Part shown: in pieces, positions 43,142 through 51,788 of the stretch
Numbering within the stretch: the stretch's first letter is position 1
Layout: the number at the start of each line of letters is the position of its first letter
Assembly (NCBI GenBank): GCA_030428885.1
Contig: JAUIEJ010000008.1
Location: 186,001-250,000 of the forward strand
Reading direction: 5' to 3'
DNA length: 64,000 nt
Origin: Gemmatimonadota bacterium
GTDB taxonomy: Bacteria > Gemmatimonadota > Gemmatimonadetes > Longimicrobiales > Gaopeijiaceae
Notes under the pieces: model-generated
Databases searched by the model: none
Told to the model about the DNA's origin: nothing
Seen by the model: the letters and a program-made list of their open reading frames with translations, nothing else
Translations under genes and position numbers: made by a program

Positions 43142-43534
43142 TCAAGCATCCCCCTTCAACGCGTCGAGGATGGGACACTCGACCGTGGGCTGGCGGGACT
43201 CGCACTGATCGATCAGCGACCTCAGCGACCCGGCGATCCGCCGCAGGTCGGCGACCTTGGCCTCGACGGAGCGAGCTTCGCGGTGGCGCGTTCCCGCACT
43301 TCGCCACATGCCTCCACATCCTCGACCCGCAGCTCGAGGAGCTCGTCGATCTCCGCGAGCGTGAACCCGAGCTCCTGCGCCCTACTCACGAACTGCAGGG
43401 TTCCGACGGCCTCCCTTGGCTATCGACGGTAGCCGGGGCTCGGGAAGGATGCCGATCCGCTCGTAGTAGCGGAGCGTTTCGCGGCTCACGCCCGCGGCCG
43501 CGGCCAACTCACCGGTCCTGAGCTTCTTCTCCAT
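43142..43534 (-). pseudogene. merR: merR regulator with two frameshifts and a nonsense codon
   Basis: ATG 43534 begins MEKKLRTGELAAAAGVSRETLRYYERIG, a normal MerR DNA-binding start. After ILPEP the reading frame shifts, and the continuing frame (GYRR then a TAG, then PREAVGTLQFVSRAQELGF) contains a stop in place of the usual Tyr. A second shift after ERATAKLA is needed to reach SVEAKVADLRRIAGSLRSL and DQCESRQPTVECPIL. Cys residues at the three Hg(II) ligand positions of MerR are still recognisable (EACGEV, DQCES, VECPIL), so it descends from a mercury sensor. Confidence 0.85.
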
Positions 43535-43540
43535 GAGAAC

Positions 43541-43572
43541 AGAGTACACCCGGTGGTTGGGTACCGGGTCAA
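43541..43572 (-). promoter_or_regulatory. MerR-type promoter of the mer locus
   Basis: On the minus strand TTGACC (43572-43567) and TACTCT (43546-43541) are separated by 20 bases, the overlong spacer that MerR-family activators correct. Within it is the dyad ACCCGGT (43548-43554) N8 ACCGGGT (43563-43569). The site lies just upstream of the merR start and is well preserved although merR is broken. Confidence 0.8.
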
Positions 43573-43720
43573 GGGAGCGTGTCGTTCGAGTCCGACGAGC
43601 GCCGCCCTCCGACGGGGGCCCGCAGAAGCGTGCTCGGCGGCGAGGCTCACCCACTCGGCGTCCGACGAGCAGATTGACCCGTTCAGCCATTCCTTCGCCC
43701 GCATTCACCGAGTCCGCGCC

Positions 43721-44104
43721 ATGACACTCAAGCTCTTTCTGGCCGCCCATCCCTACGCGGACGACGTGCTCGCGCTTCCTGTGGAGGACATCGACCGGGC
43801 GGCGGTGCACTACGGGCCGGCGTTCGCGATGACGGAGGTCGAGCGACGTGAGGACCCGCCCACGGTGATCATGGAGCGCGACGGGGTCCGCATCGGATTC
43901 TCGGAGAATGGCGGGGATCCCGCGCAGGAAGGGGCCGCCATCCTCGTGTCCGATATCGAGCGCGCTCGTGAGGAGCTTCTCTCAGCCGGCGTCGAGGTCG
44001 CGAACTCGCGAGTGGACGAGCGCGACGGGAAGCGGTACCAGGTGTTCTTCGTGATCGCTCCGGACGGGCTCTGCTACTACTTCCATCAGGAGTTGGCGAT
44101 GTAG
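43721..44104 (+). CDS. VOC (glyoxalase/bleomycin-resistance fold) protein
   Basis: 127 aa, ATG 43721. The vicinal-oxygen-chelate fold is shown by a short N-terminal strand (VLALPVEDIDRAAVHYGPAF), VIMERDGVRIGFSENGGDP in the middle and FFVIAPDGLCYYFHQE at the end, the last with the usual C-terminal Glu ligand. Which reaction it performs (isomerase, dioxygenase, resistance protein) cannot be told. It is single and convergent with the next gene. Confidence 0.75.
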   Translation: MTLKLFLAAHPYADDVLALPVEDIDRAAVHYGPAFAMTEVERREDPPTVIMERDGVRIGFSENGGDPAQEGAAILVSDIERAREELLSAGVEVANSRVDERDGKRYQVFFVIAPDGLCYYFHQELAM

Positions 44105-44147
44105 GGCTCAGTTGGGGTCGTGACGCAGGAGGGCATGTGGCAGCCCG

Positions 44148-44615
44148 TCAGCCCACCGGTGAACTCGCGCTCTGCGTGTGTACCACCCTCCATGCGCCGT
44201 CCACCCACTGGAAGAGGTACGTGCCGTGCCCCCGGTTGTGGATCTCGCGGCCGGCCCCGGTCGTGAGTCGGATCTCGGTGTCGACCACCGCCCAGGCGAA
44301 GTCGCCCTCGAAGTGCGTCTGGATGTTCGAGAATTCGAGCTGCAAGCCCAGCTCCGCCTCGGGCTCGACATGGTTCTCGATCAGGTCCGTCAGACCGACG
44401 TTCTGGCCGCCGCCCTCGAAGTAGCGCGCGCCGTCCCAATCGAGGAAGTGCTCACGAAACGGTGCTCCGTCGCCCATTTCCCATCCGACGCGGATGTCCT
44501 CGAGGATGGCCTCGATCGCATCGGGATCGTGGTCGGCCGAGGTTTCCTGCATCGTCTGCGATTCGGGTGCGCATCCGACCGTGAGCAGGACGAGAAGTGT
44601 GGCAAGGGCTCGCAT
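44148..44615 (-). CDS. NTF2-like lipoprotein, third copy
   Basis: 155 aa, ATG 44615 behind GGAGG. The lipoprotein signal LLVLLTVGCAPESQ is followed by a DUF4440-like fold: AILEDIRVGWEMGDGAPFRE, then ARYFEGGGQNVGLTDLIENH and NRGHGTYLFQWVDGAWRVVH. The EGGGQN motif corresponds to EGAGVN of the copies at 31.0 and 34.2 kb. It follows the DUF305-NTF2 fusion gene by 65 bases on the same strand, so the two are probably co-transcribed. Confidence 0.75.
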   Translation of the reverse strand: MRALATLLVLLTVGCAPESQTMQETSADHDPDAIEAILEDIRVGWEMGDGAPFREHFLDWDGARYFEGGGQNVGLTDLIENHVEPEAELGLQLEFSNIQTHFEGDFAWAVVDTEIRLTTGAGREIHNRGHGTYLFQWVDGAWRVVHTQSASSPVG

Positions 44616-44680
44616 GGGTCCTCCGAACTGGAGTGATGGTGGTGTGGACGCAGCGCGGTCGCGCGGAGCAGCGTCGATGA

Positions 44681-45637
44681 TCATGACCAGCTGATCGACC
44701 GGATCCGCCACGCGCCGTCCGGGTCACGCGCGAGAACCATCAGCTCACCTCCGCGCGAGTCGACCTCCCGACCGCGGTACGTCCCGATCGCTCGGCTCGT
44801 GGAGGTCACCCACGCAAGATCTCCCTCGATCCGGACCTCGAGCTCGGACCGCTCGCGCGGAACCGCCTGGGCGAAGGCCATGTCGGCCGGAAGGTGCCCT
44901 CCGGAATACTCCTCGACCGTCTCGATGCCGCCGCCCTCGAGAACGCGCGCGTCGGGCGCGAGGAGTCCCAGAACCGTTGCGGTGTCGCCGCTTGCGAGCG
45001 CCTCGTGAAATCCGTTCACGACCGCCGCGATCTCGCCAGTCGCGGAGTCGTCGGCATCGCCCGAGAAGTCCGGCACGGGCCGCCCTGCCGCGTCATCCGC
45101 CGTGGCCGCGATCCCGTTCGTCCGGATGTCGTCGATGAGCCATTCCATCTCCGCGATCTCGCGGCGCTGCGCGGCGATGATCTCATCGGCGAGTTCCCGC
45201 ACCCGCGCGTCCTCGATCCCGGCGCGTTCGCTCGTCAGGATGGCGATCGAATGGTGCGGGATCATACCCTCCATGTAGTCGACCCCGTCCACCGTCACCT
45301 GACTTCGGACCAGGCCGACACCCGTCGCCAGAAGCACCGCGGCCACCATGAAGGTGAGCGCGTTCGCCCGGGCGTCGGGGTACATCCCGAGCATGAAGAG
45401 CATCATCACGGCCGTCATGGATCCCCCCATGATCAGCGTCATGAAGAAGCGCGTCTCGCTGAACCAGGCGTGCCCGATGATGTCGTACGAGTTCAGGTAC
45501 ATCAGGAAGAACATCGCCACCATCGACGTGGCGATCATCGCGAAGAACCGGAGGTAGCCGGGCCCGCTTGAGCCATGGATGGTGGAGCAGGCGCTCTTTT
45601 CGGATGCGGACGCCGCTTCGGAGTGTTCGTCGGTCAT
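44681..45637 (-). CDS. DUF305 membrane protein fused to an NTF2-like domain
   Basis: 318 aa, ATG 45637. Residues 1-190 match the DUF305 protein at 7336-7905 almost throughout (YLRFFAMIATSMVAMFFLMY; DYMEGMIPHHSIAILTSERA), including the three TM helices. After GRPVPDFSGDAD a second domain of about 115 residues follows: IAAVVNGFHEALASGDTATV, RVLEGGGIETVEEYSGGHLP and ending DGAWRIRSISW, an NTF2-like cone like the neighbouring gene product. The fusion links two families that both recur across this island and suggests that they act together outside the membrane. Confidence 0.85.
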   Translation of the reverse strand: MTDEHSEAASASEKSACSTIHGSSGPGYLRFFAMIATSMVAMFFLMYLNSYDIIGHAWFSETRFFMTLIMGGSMTAVMMLFMLGMYPDARANALTFMVAAVLLATGVGLVRSQVTVDGVDYMEGMIPHHSIAILTSERAGIEDARVRELADEIIAAQRREIAEMEWLIDDIRTNGIAATADDAAGRPVPDFSGDADDSATGEIAAVVNGFHEALASGDTATVLGLLAPDARVLEGGGIETVEEYSGGHLPADMAFAQAVPRERSELEVRIEGDLAWVTSTSRAIGTYRGREVDSRGGELMVLARDPDGAWRIRSISWS

Positions 45638-45730
45638 GGTCTCGCTGCTCGCGGGAAGGGCTCTCGGGATGCGCTTGCTCCGGAGGAGAGCGCACACGCA
45701 TTGGGATGCCCGCGTTCTTCGTACCAGGGT

Positions 45731-46655
45731 CTATGAGAGCGTGAGTAGTGCCTCCCCGACCCCCGGGGAGTCAAGAGCTTCCCCCGCAGCGCGGGGGAGT
45801 ATAGACGTCGACTCGAGGCTGGCCGCGAACTCCGCCGGGGTCCGATAGCCCAGGGACATATGCGGCCGCTCCAGGTTGTACGCCACCCGGTAGTGCTCGG
45901 CCAACACCGCAGCCTCGCGCACGTCCGTGAACGGTTCCCGGTCCAGGAACTCGTCCCGGAGCCGGCTGTTGAACGACTCGACGTAGCCGTTCTCCCACGG
46001 GCTGCCCGGGGCGATGAGCAGCGTCTTGACGCCGGCCGCCTCCAGCCCGTCCCGTACGATCCGAGCGATGAACTCGGGCCCGTTGTCCGAGCGAAGATAC
46101 CTGGGCTCGCCGTGCACCCGGAACAGGTGGAGCAGCACGGCCACCACGTCCTCGCTCGTGAAGCTCCGGCCGACCTCCAGTGCATGAGCTTCTCGGGTGT
46201 ACTCGTCCAAGACCGGCAGGAACTTCAGCATCCCGCCCCGCTCGGTCCGGTCCAGCACGAAATCGTAGCTCCACACATGCCCTCGGTAGTCCGCTCGCCG
46301 CACCGTGCAGCTGTTCTCGCTCGAGCCCCGAGCCCGTCGCTTCCGCCTCCGGGTCCGGATCTGCCACCCCTCGGCCTTCCAGATCCGGTGCACGCGCTTC
46401 CGGTTCACCGACCACCCCGCCCGCCGGAGGCGGATCCAGATCCCTCGATACCCGCTGCGTTTGTGCTTCGTACGCAGGGCGTCCACCGCGCCCACCAGGG
46501 CCCGATCCCCCTCCGCCTTCCGGCTCTGGTAGCTGCTGCGTCGAGCGTGCCTGGCCCAGGACCTGGCATGCCCGGCGTTCGGAGACTCCCACAACGTGCT
46601 GCACGTGCTTCACCGCACGCCGCCTCCGAGCCGGGCTCAGAAGTTTCCCTCGGCC
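45731..46655 (-). pseudogene. IS3-family OrfB transposase with internal frameshift
   Basis: The DDE catalytic residues are all visible: Asp in VWSYDFVLDRTERGG, Asp in LRSDNGPEFIARIV and Glu in GSPWENGYVESFNSRLRDEF. The N-terminal part, KLLSPARRRRAVKHVQHVVG and RRACQVLGQARSTQQ, is in one frame. The rest, from YQSRKAEGDRALVGAV, is in another; one extra base near 46535 separates them. Both frames are otherwise open, so the damage is recent or a sequencing error. Confidence 0.75.
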
Positions 46656-46979
46656 GCTTCCTTCAGGATGCTCATGTCCACGGCCTGATCCGCCACGATC
46701 TTCTTCAGCCGCGCGTTCTCCTTCTCCAGCGCCTTCAGACGCTTCAGCTGATCCTCGTTCATCGCCCCGTACCGACGCTTCCACCGATGGTACGTCGCCT
46801 CACTCACCTCCAGATCCCGGCAGACCTCCGACACCGTCGCTCCCTCCGCCAGACGGGTCTCCGCACGACGCGGCTTCCCGATGATCTGCCCCGGCTTGTG
46901 CTTCTTCCCCTTCATTCGAATCCTCCGACCCAAAGGTCCGTTGGACTCTCATTCTACCTGGTCCCAATTCCGGGGGGCA
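45749..46979 (-). mobile_element. IS3-family insertion sequence (IS407-like)
   Basis: About 1.2 kb with overlapping orfA and orfB on the minus strand. Probable inverted ends are TGCCTCCCCG at 45749 and its partner TGCCCCCCGG read inward from 46979. I cannot find a clear target duplication, and the left boundary could differ by a few tens of bases because the orfB frame reads past it. It lies between the DUF305-NTF2 gene and the YPC-type ATPase. An indel in orfB suggests the copy is inactive. Confidence 0.75.
46637..46915 (-). CDS. IS3-family OrfA (HTH protein)
   Basis: 92 aa, ATG 46915 with GGAGG upstream. KPGQIIGKPRRAETRLAEG begins a Tnp_1-type helix-turn-helix (VSEVCRDLEVSEATYHRWKR), followed by a leucine-zipper-like helix ending LKKIVADQAVDMSILKEAA. 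It ends in TGA within a GGGAAAC stretch where the orfB frame overlaps, as expected for programmed -1 frameshifting in this family. Confidence 0.88.
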   Translation of the reverse strand: MKGKKHKPGQIIGKPRRAETRLAEGATVSEVCRDLEVSEATYHRWKRRYGAMNEDQLKRLKALEKENARLKKIVADQAVDMSILKEAAEGNF

Positions 46980-47024
46980 GACCAGCACCCCCGAGCCCGG
47001 GGCGACGTGGTGGTGTGCGCTCGA

Positions 47025-49592
47025 TCACCCCTCTTCCACGGAAGCACGCTCGACCCTGAAGCCACTCGATTCCACCACCTCTTGGATCTCCGGCGCGCCG
47101 ATGGCGGCCGGCCGGAAATCCACCCTGACTCGCTTCCGGGTCGCGTCGGCTTCCACCTCGGTCACGCCGTCGCGAGCGGCCAGCACCATGCGGATGGTGT
47201 TCTCGCATCCGGCGCAATGCATGTCGGGCACGTCGAGGTAGAGCCGCGTCCCGTTGCCGTGCGATGCCCTCGCTGTATCCCCGACCTCGCCCGACTCTGC
47301 ATCGGGTTCCGCCGTCCAGTCCTTCGCCCCCACCTCGGCGGCCGGCTCGGGCACGTCCCGTCCTGCCCCGAGAAGTCGCCCGCCGAAGCTGTTCAGGAGA
47401 ACCGCCGTGACGCTCGCAGCCATCGCGATCATCGCCCAGACGGGGTGAACTAGCCCGGTCGTCGCGAGGGGCACGCCGACTCCGTTGAAGAAGAACGCGA
47501 GCCAGAGGTTCTGCACCGTCTTCCGGTAGCTGCGGCCCCCGATCTCGTACGCGTCCAGAACGGCCGAGAGTCGCTCCCCGATCAGGATGACATCGCTCGA
47601 CTCGATCGCGATGTCCGTCCCCGCCCCGATGGCGATGCCGACATCGGCCTGCATGAGCGCCGGCGCATCGTTGATGCCGTCGCCCACGAACGCGACCCGT
47701 CGTCCCTCCGCCTGGATCTCGCGGACCCGCGCGGCCTTCTCGTCGGGCAGGACCCGAGCCCCCACCTCGTCGATCCCGACCTGGCGTGCCACGGCCTGCG
47801 CGGTCCGCTCTGCGTCACCGGTGAGCATCAGGGGGGAGAGCCCGAGAGCGCGCATCCGCTCCACCGCCTCTCGGGCATCGGGCTTGGGCGCGTCGGCGAT
47901 GGCGATGAGCCCGGCGAGCTCGCCATCCACGGCCACCAGCACCGCGGTCCGCCCTTCCGACTCCTCCCGCTCCAGGGTGTCTCGCGCCCCCTCCACCGCC
48001 ACCCCCTGCTCGTCGAGGAACGACGGCTGCCCCACGAGGACCGGGCGACCCCCGACCGAGGCGGCCACACCACCTCCGACGATCGCCTCGAAGTCGGTGA
48101 CGTCGGGCACCGCCAACCCGTCGGTTTCCGCCGCCTCGGCGATCGCTCGTCCCAGTGGATGCTCCGACCGCGACTCGGCGCCGGCCGCATGGCGGTGGAC
48201 GTCGCTCCGGCTCCACGCTCCGAAGGGAGTCACCTCGACCACGCGTGGTCGCCCCTCGGTGATCGTCCCGGTCTTGTCCAGCACGACCGTGTCGACATCC
48301 TTCAGGATCTGGAACGCCTCCCCGCTCCGGATCAGGATCCCCCGCTCGGCGGCCATGCCTCCGCCGCGGATGAGCGCGAGCGGCGTCGCCATCCCGAGGG
48401 CGCACGGGTAGCCCATGACGAGCACCGAGAGCGCCGCGTACATCGCACGGACCCAGAGCGACTCACCGGCCAGCAGGCCCCAGCCCACGCTCCAGAACAG
48501 GAGCGCGCCCAGCGCGATCAGAAGCACCGCAGGTACGTAGTGCTTCAGGACCCGGTCCACGAGAACGATGATCCCGGGCTTCATCGCCTTCGCTTCTTCG
48601 ACGTGCCGGGCCACCTGGAAGAGGAAGCTCTCCTCGCCGGTGCGAGTCACCCGGACCAGCAGCGTCCCGGTCTGGTTCAGACTCCCGCCGATCACCTCGT
48701 CGCCTCCGCGCTTCTCCTCGGGGATGGGCTCTCCCGTGACCAACGCCTCGTCCACGGCGCTCCGTCCCTCCGTCACCGTCCCGTCCACCGGGACGCGCTC
48801 GCCGGGGCGGACCCGCACCAGGTCGCCGCTGCGAACCTGCTCGACGGGGACCTCCTCCTCGACACCTTCGCGGACAACACGTGCGGTGTTCGGCCGCAAC
48901 TCGAGTAGCTTGCGCACCGACTGCGAGGCGTGCGCACGGACGGAGAGGGCGACGTAACCGGACAGCAGATGGTAGGTCGTGAGGAAGATCACGACCCCGA
49001 AGAAGTCGAACGCGGGGAAGCCCCCGAGGCCCCACCAGCCGGCCACGGGCCAGGGCGTCCCGAGCAGCCCCCCCGCATAGCCGCTGAAGGCCCCCGCCGT
49101 CAGCAGGACGTGCTGGTTCGCTATGCCGCGCCGGGCCGCACCCCAGGCCATGCGGATGATGTGGCGGCCCAGTCCGAGGAACACGAAGCTCGCCGCCGCC
49201 CACGCGGCCCATACGTGCCAGACGCGCATCGTCCACGCGCCGAACCACATGAGGACCATCACCGACAGGACCGCGACGGCGAACACGGCCGCCCCGTAGA
49301 GCCGCCGTTTCTCGGTCCGGAGCGCTGCCTGCTGCTCCTCGAACGCCTGCACCTTCCGCGGGTCCCGGATGGTGTAGCCCAGCGCGCGGAGCGTGTCCTG
49401 GATGTCGCTCTCGCTGGTCTCGTCCGGGCGGAACCGGACCAGCGCCTCCTCGTGGGCGAGGGAGACGTGCACCTCGTCCACCCCCTTCTGGCGCGAGACC
49501 GCCTTCCGGATCGACTCGCTGCAGAACGAGCAACTCATCCCTCCGACCTTGAGCTGGACGGTCTCGACGGGCCGAGAGGTCGTGTGCGGCAC
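47025..49592 (-). CDS. P1B ATPase with YPC motif and HMA domains at both ends
   Basis: 855 aa from GTG 49592 behind GGGAGG. The N-terminal HMA has [17 protein letters not shown] (Cys 21 and 24). The ATPase core follows with [20 protein letters not shown] in the metal-binding [18 protein letters not shown] and GDGINDAP. A second HMA forms the last 70 residues ([19 protein letters not shown]). YPC replaces CPC, and a C-terminal HMA is uncommon. TGEP for TGES in the actuator loop is also unusual. The metal is not certain: a soft cation (copper, or mercury given the mer-like context) is likely. It is distal in the operon that starts with merR at 51666. Confidence 0.88.
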   Translation of the reverse strand: MPHTTSRPVETVQLKVGGMSCSFCSESIRKAVSRQKGVDEVHVSLAHEEALVRFRPDETSESDIQDTLRALGYTIRDPRKVQAFEEQQAALRTEKRRLYGAAVFAVAVLSVMVLMWFGAWTMRVWHVWAAWAAASFVFLGLGRHIIRMAWGAARRGIANQHVLLTAGAFSGYAGGLLGTPWPVAGWWGLGGFPAFDFFGVVIFLTTYHLLSGYVALSVRAHASQSVRKLLELRPNTARVVREGVEEEVPVEQVRSGDLVRVRPGERVPVDGTVTEGRSAVDEALVTGEPIPEEKRGGDEVIGGSLNQTGTLLVRVTRTGEESFLFQVARHVEEAKAMKPGIIVLVDRVLKHYVPAVLLIALGALLFWSVGWGLLAGESLWVRAMYAALSVLVMGYPCALGMATPLALIRGGGMAAERGILIRSGEAFQILKDVDTVVLDKTGTITEGRPRVVEVTPFGAWSRSDVHRHAAGAESRSEHPLGRAIAEAAETDGLAVPDVTDFEAIVGGGVAASVGGRPVLVGQPSFLDEQGVAVEGARDTLEREESEGRTAVLVAVDGELAGLIAIADAPKPDAREAVERMRALGLSPLMLTGDAERTAQAVARQVGIDEVGARVLPDEKAARVREIQAEGRRVAFVGDGINDAPALMQADVGIAIGAGTDIAIESSDVILIGERLSAVLDAYEIGGRSYRKTVQNLWLAFFFNGVGVPLATTGLVHPVWAMIAMAASVTAVLLNSFGGRLLGAGRDVPEPAAEVGAKDWTAEPDAESGEVGDTARASHGNGTRLYLDVPDMHCAGCENTIRMVLAARDGVTEVEADATRKRVRVDFRPAAIGAPEIQEVVESSGFRVERASVEEG

Positions 49593-49595
49593 GGG

Positions 49596-50150
49596 CTACC
49601 GCCTCCCGCCGGGCCAGGTGAGCAGCGGCATGTTCACCACCACACCCGGGCGTTCCTCCGTCAGTTCGCCTCGCTGCAGCGCGGCGCGCACCGCCTCGGC
49701 CGACCGAAGTTGCACAGCCGTGTCGGGATCGGACCAGCGCACGAGATGGACCCGCCGGAGGGGCCGATAGCAGGCGTCGGACACAGGGCAGTCGAACACG
49801 TCGGGCTGGTACTCGAGCGGGCCCCGCGCTCCGTCCGGCCGCACGCCGTTGGCGAAGACGTAGACGGTCGCGGTGGCGCGCTCCGGCACCTCCGCGAGCG
49901 ACGGCACGACGGGCACCGGCGAGCCCATCATCTCGGTGAGGGTCCGGGCGATCGTCGAGTCGCTCGCTTCCGTATGGATGAAGAGGACCTCCTCACCCCC
50001 GGCGTAGCCGCTCACCGGGGGCACCACGGGCGCGCGTCCGGACACGCCACCCATGAACCCCGCGTTTGCGCCCTCGCAGCCGGTCAGGACGGCGGACGTG
50101 CACGCAAGCACGATCAGCGCACGAGGTCGTACGCAGCGAACTGCACTCAT
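49596..50150 (-). CDS. Uncharacterised lipoprotein
   Basis: 184 aa, ATG 50150, sharing one base with the preceding stop (TGATG). Lipoprotein signal VLACTSAVLTGCEG. The mature part has GGEEVLFIHTEASDSTIART, PVVPSLAEVPERATATVYVF, QPDVFDCPVSDACYRPLR and an end ERPGVVVNMPLLTWPGG. The pattern resembles an uncharacterised family I associate with haloarchaea and copper clusters (DUF7482-like), but I am not sure. Two Cys and several His and Met could bind metal in the periplasm. Four bases separate it from the ATPase start. Confidence 0.65.
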   Translation of the reverse strand: MSAVRCVRPRALIVLACTSAVLTGCEGANAGFMGGVSGRAPVVPPVSGYAGGEEVLFIHTEASDSTIARTLTEMMGSPVPVVPSLAEVPERATATVYVFANGVRPDGARGPLEYQPDVFDCPVSDACYRPLRRVHLVRWSDPDTAVQLRSAEAVRAALQRGELTEERPGVVVNMPLLTWPGGRR

Positions 50151-50524
50151 CACCGTCCTCCTTCGTGCTCGTCCTCGGCCGCGATCGTGCGGCGTTCCTC
50201 TACCGGAAACCCCTGCCCCTCCACCAACGCCTCCACCTCGACCGCCGTGATCCGAGCCGGGTCGAACCGCGCCCGCACGAGCTTCGTGTCGAGGTCGATC
50301 TGGATGTCGCGGAGCCCCGCCTTCCGGAGTCGCACCCGGATCGAACGGACGCAGATCGGACAGGCCATGGTGGGCACGGTCATCGCGATCGTCCGCAGGT
50401 CCGCGTCGGAGGTTGCCGCGGCAGCCTCCCCTGCGCCGGCGGCGCGGGCGGAAGCGTCCGCCTCGCCACCTCCGCACCCGGCAAGCAACGCTATCGAGAG
50501 CAGGAACGTCGAGAGAATCTTCAT
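50150..50524 (-). CDS. HMA-domain lipoprotein (MerP-like)
   Basis: 124 aa. ATG 50524 is chosen so that AGGAGG has proper spacing (GTG 50527 also possible). The lipoprotein signal LLSIALLAGCGGG is followed by an Ala-rich linker and an HMA domain with VPTMACPICVRSIRVRLRKA (CxxC near residue 57), then DIQIDLDTKLVRARFDPARI. As an exported HMA protein it resembles MerP and could hand metal to the ATPase or the CcdA-like protein in the same operon. Confidence 0.85.
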   Translation of the reverse strand: MKILSTFLLSIALLAGCGGGEADASARAAGAGEAAAATSDADLRTIAMTVPTMACPICVRSIRVRLRKAGLRDIQIDLDTKLVRARFDPARITAVEVEALVEGQGFPVEERRTIAAEDEHEGGR

Positions 50525-50533
50525 CACGCCTCC

Positions 50534-51253
50534 TCAGCCCAGGCTGACCCAGGCCGTCCAGAGTCCGGTTCCGAGGAAGTACAGGGCCGCGAGCAGCAGA
50601 AGTGCGCCCGCCGCGCGTTCGAGGGTGCTGATCCAGCGGCCCCCGCCCCGCACGCGATCGATCAGCCCGGTGCCGGTTCCCAGCAACAGGAGCGGAACGC
50701 CCCGGGCGAGGCCGAAGACGAACATCAGTGCCGCCCCGTACCACCACGTGCCCGTCGCTGCCGCGGCACCCAGCATCGGCAGGACCATGGGCGTGCACGC
50801 CGGACACGCAGTGAGGCCGAACGGGATCCCGAGCGCGTACGCCCCCGGGATCGAGTGCGCCTTGCGCCAGGTCATTCGCACCACGGGCCAGCGCACCCGC
50901 ACCACCCGGTGCAACGCCAGGCCGAACAGGGCGAGGACCGCCGCCGCCAGGAGGTTCCAGAGCACGAGGTGCCGAGCCACCGTCTCGATGACCACGCCCC
51001 CGAGCCACCCGAACAGGGCGCCCAGGGCCGCGTCCACGGTGGCGGTGCCGAGCACGAACGCCGACGAGAGGACGAGGGCCCGGGAACCGGACCGCTCCTC
51101 ATCGCCCGCGACGAAGCCCGCGATCACGGCGTAGAGCGCGTACGAGGACGGCGCCAGACCCATCGCGAATCCGGCGGCGAACACGACTGCGAACGCGCCC
51201 AGCGAGATACTGCCGAGTGCCTCCAGGCCGCCGGGTCCCCACAGGTGCTCCAT
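50534..51253 (-). CDS. CcdA/DsbD-like membrane protein
   Basis: 239 aa, ATG 51253. Six TM helices of the DsbD/CcdA type are predicted. The conserved cysteine pair lies in GLTACPACTPMVLPMLGAA near residue 143 (CPAC); the first-helix cysteine normally present (near GFAMGLAPSSYALYA) is replaced by Ala-Pro. Such proteins carry electrons across the membrane, here possibly to reduce the CxxC of the exported HMA protein. The loss of the first Cys suggests a relative devoted to metal transport (mer-type CcdA-like proteins). Confidence 0.78.
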   Translation of the reverse strand: MEHLWGPGGLEALGSISLGAFAVVFAAGFAMGLAPSSYALYAVIAGFVAGDEERSGSRALVLSSAFVLGTATVDAALGALFGWLGGVVIETVARHLVLWNLLAAAVLALFGLALHRVVRVRWPVVRMTWRKAHSIPGAYALGIPFGLTACPACTPMVLPMLGAAAATGTWWYGAALMFVFGLARGVPLLLLGTGTGLIDRVRGGGRWISTLERAAGALLLLAALYFLGTGLWTAWVSLG

Positions 51254-51255
51254 CG

Positions 51256-51666
51256 CTACGCCGTCCCGCTCTCGATGATGCGGCACCGGCAGCTCGAATC
51301 CGCGTCGGCCGTGGCCGGCTGCGACAGCGTGGCCTCGAGTCGTCGCTCTAGATTCCGCAGGTCGCGGATGCGGCGGCGGGTCTCGGCCAGGCGCATCTCC
51401 AGTCGCTCGCGCACGTGGACGCACGGCTCCCTCCCGTCGTCCACCATCTCGAGGATCTCCCGGATCTCGTCCAGCGTGAGCCCCAGCGTCTGGGCCAGCC
51501 CGACGAACGCGAGGTGCTCCACCTGCTCGGGGCCGTAGAGGCGGTATCCTCCGTCGCTCCTCGGCGCCTCCGGAAGCACACCCAGCGACTCGTAGTACCG
51601 GATCGTGTCGCGGCCGAGGCCGCTCCGTCGGGCCAGCTCGCCGATGAAGAAACGATCGTTGCTCAT
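51256..51666 (-). CDS. MerR family heavy-metal-responsive regulator
   Basis: 136 aa, ATG 51666. The winged helix is standard: FFIGELARRSGLGRDTIRYY and GGYRLYGPEQVEHLAFVGLA, then the dimer helix. Possible metal ligands are Cys in DGREPCVHVRERL near residue 83 and the C-terminal SSCRCRII. This is the Cys pattern of mercury, lead or zinc/cadmium sensors rather than CueR, although the exact metal is open. It heads the operon of CcdA-like, HMA, lipoprotein and ATPase genes and probably also controls the copper-storage gene at 51789. Confidence 0.9.
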   Translation of the reverse strand: MSNDRFFIGELARRSGLGRDTIRYYESLGVLPEAPRSDGGYRLYGPEQVEHLAFVGLAQTLGLTLDEIREILEMVDDGREPCVHVRERLEMRLAETRRRIRDLRNLERRLEATLSQPATADADSSCRCRIIESGTA

Positions 51667-51672
51667 GAGCCG

Positions 51673-51704
51673 AACATAGACCCTGGAGCTTACACCAGGG
51701 TCAA
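51673..51704 (-). promoter_or_regulatory. MerR-type promoter of the YPC-ATPase operon
   Basis: Minus-strand TTGACC (51704-51699) and TATGTT (51678-51673) are 20 bases apart. The spacer holds ACCCTGG (51680-51686) N8 CCAGGGT (51695-51701). It lies directly upstream of the merR start at 51666, so the transcript leader is only a few bases. The spacing and dyad are those of MerR-family autoregulated promoters. Confidence 0.85.
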
Positions 51705-51788
51705 GGGATGCTCACCTTCGACCGGTCACGTGTCCTCCCGACGACCTCCGACGACCTCCTGAGAACGGCGTCGATCCGGAGCTCCGCG

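Noticed and set aside
45781-45800. Hairpin of CCCCCGC and GCGGGGG as a gene terminator
   Set aside because: It lies inside the left end of the insertion sequence, overlapping the orfB frame, so it probably belongs to the element's end structure.
48930-51134. Plus-strand open frame of 734 codons across the MerR-CcdA-HMA-ATPase operon
   Set aside because: It crosses four recognisable minus-strand genes and has no domain of its own.
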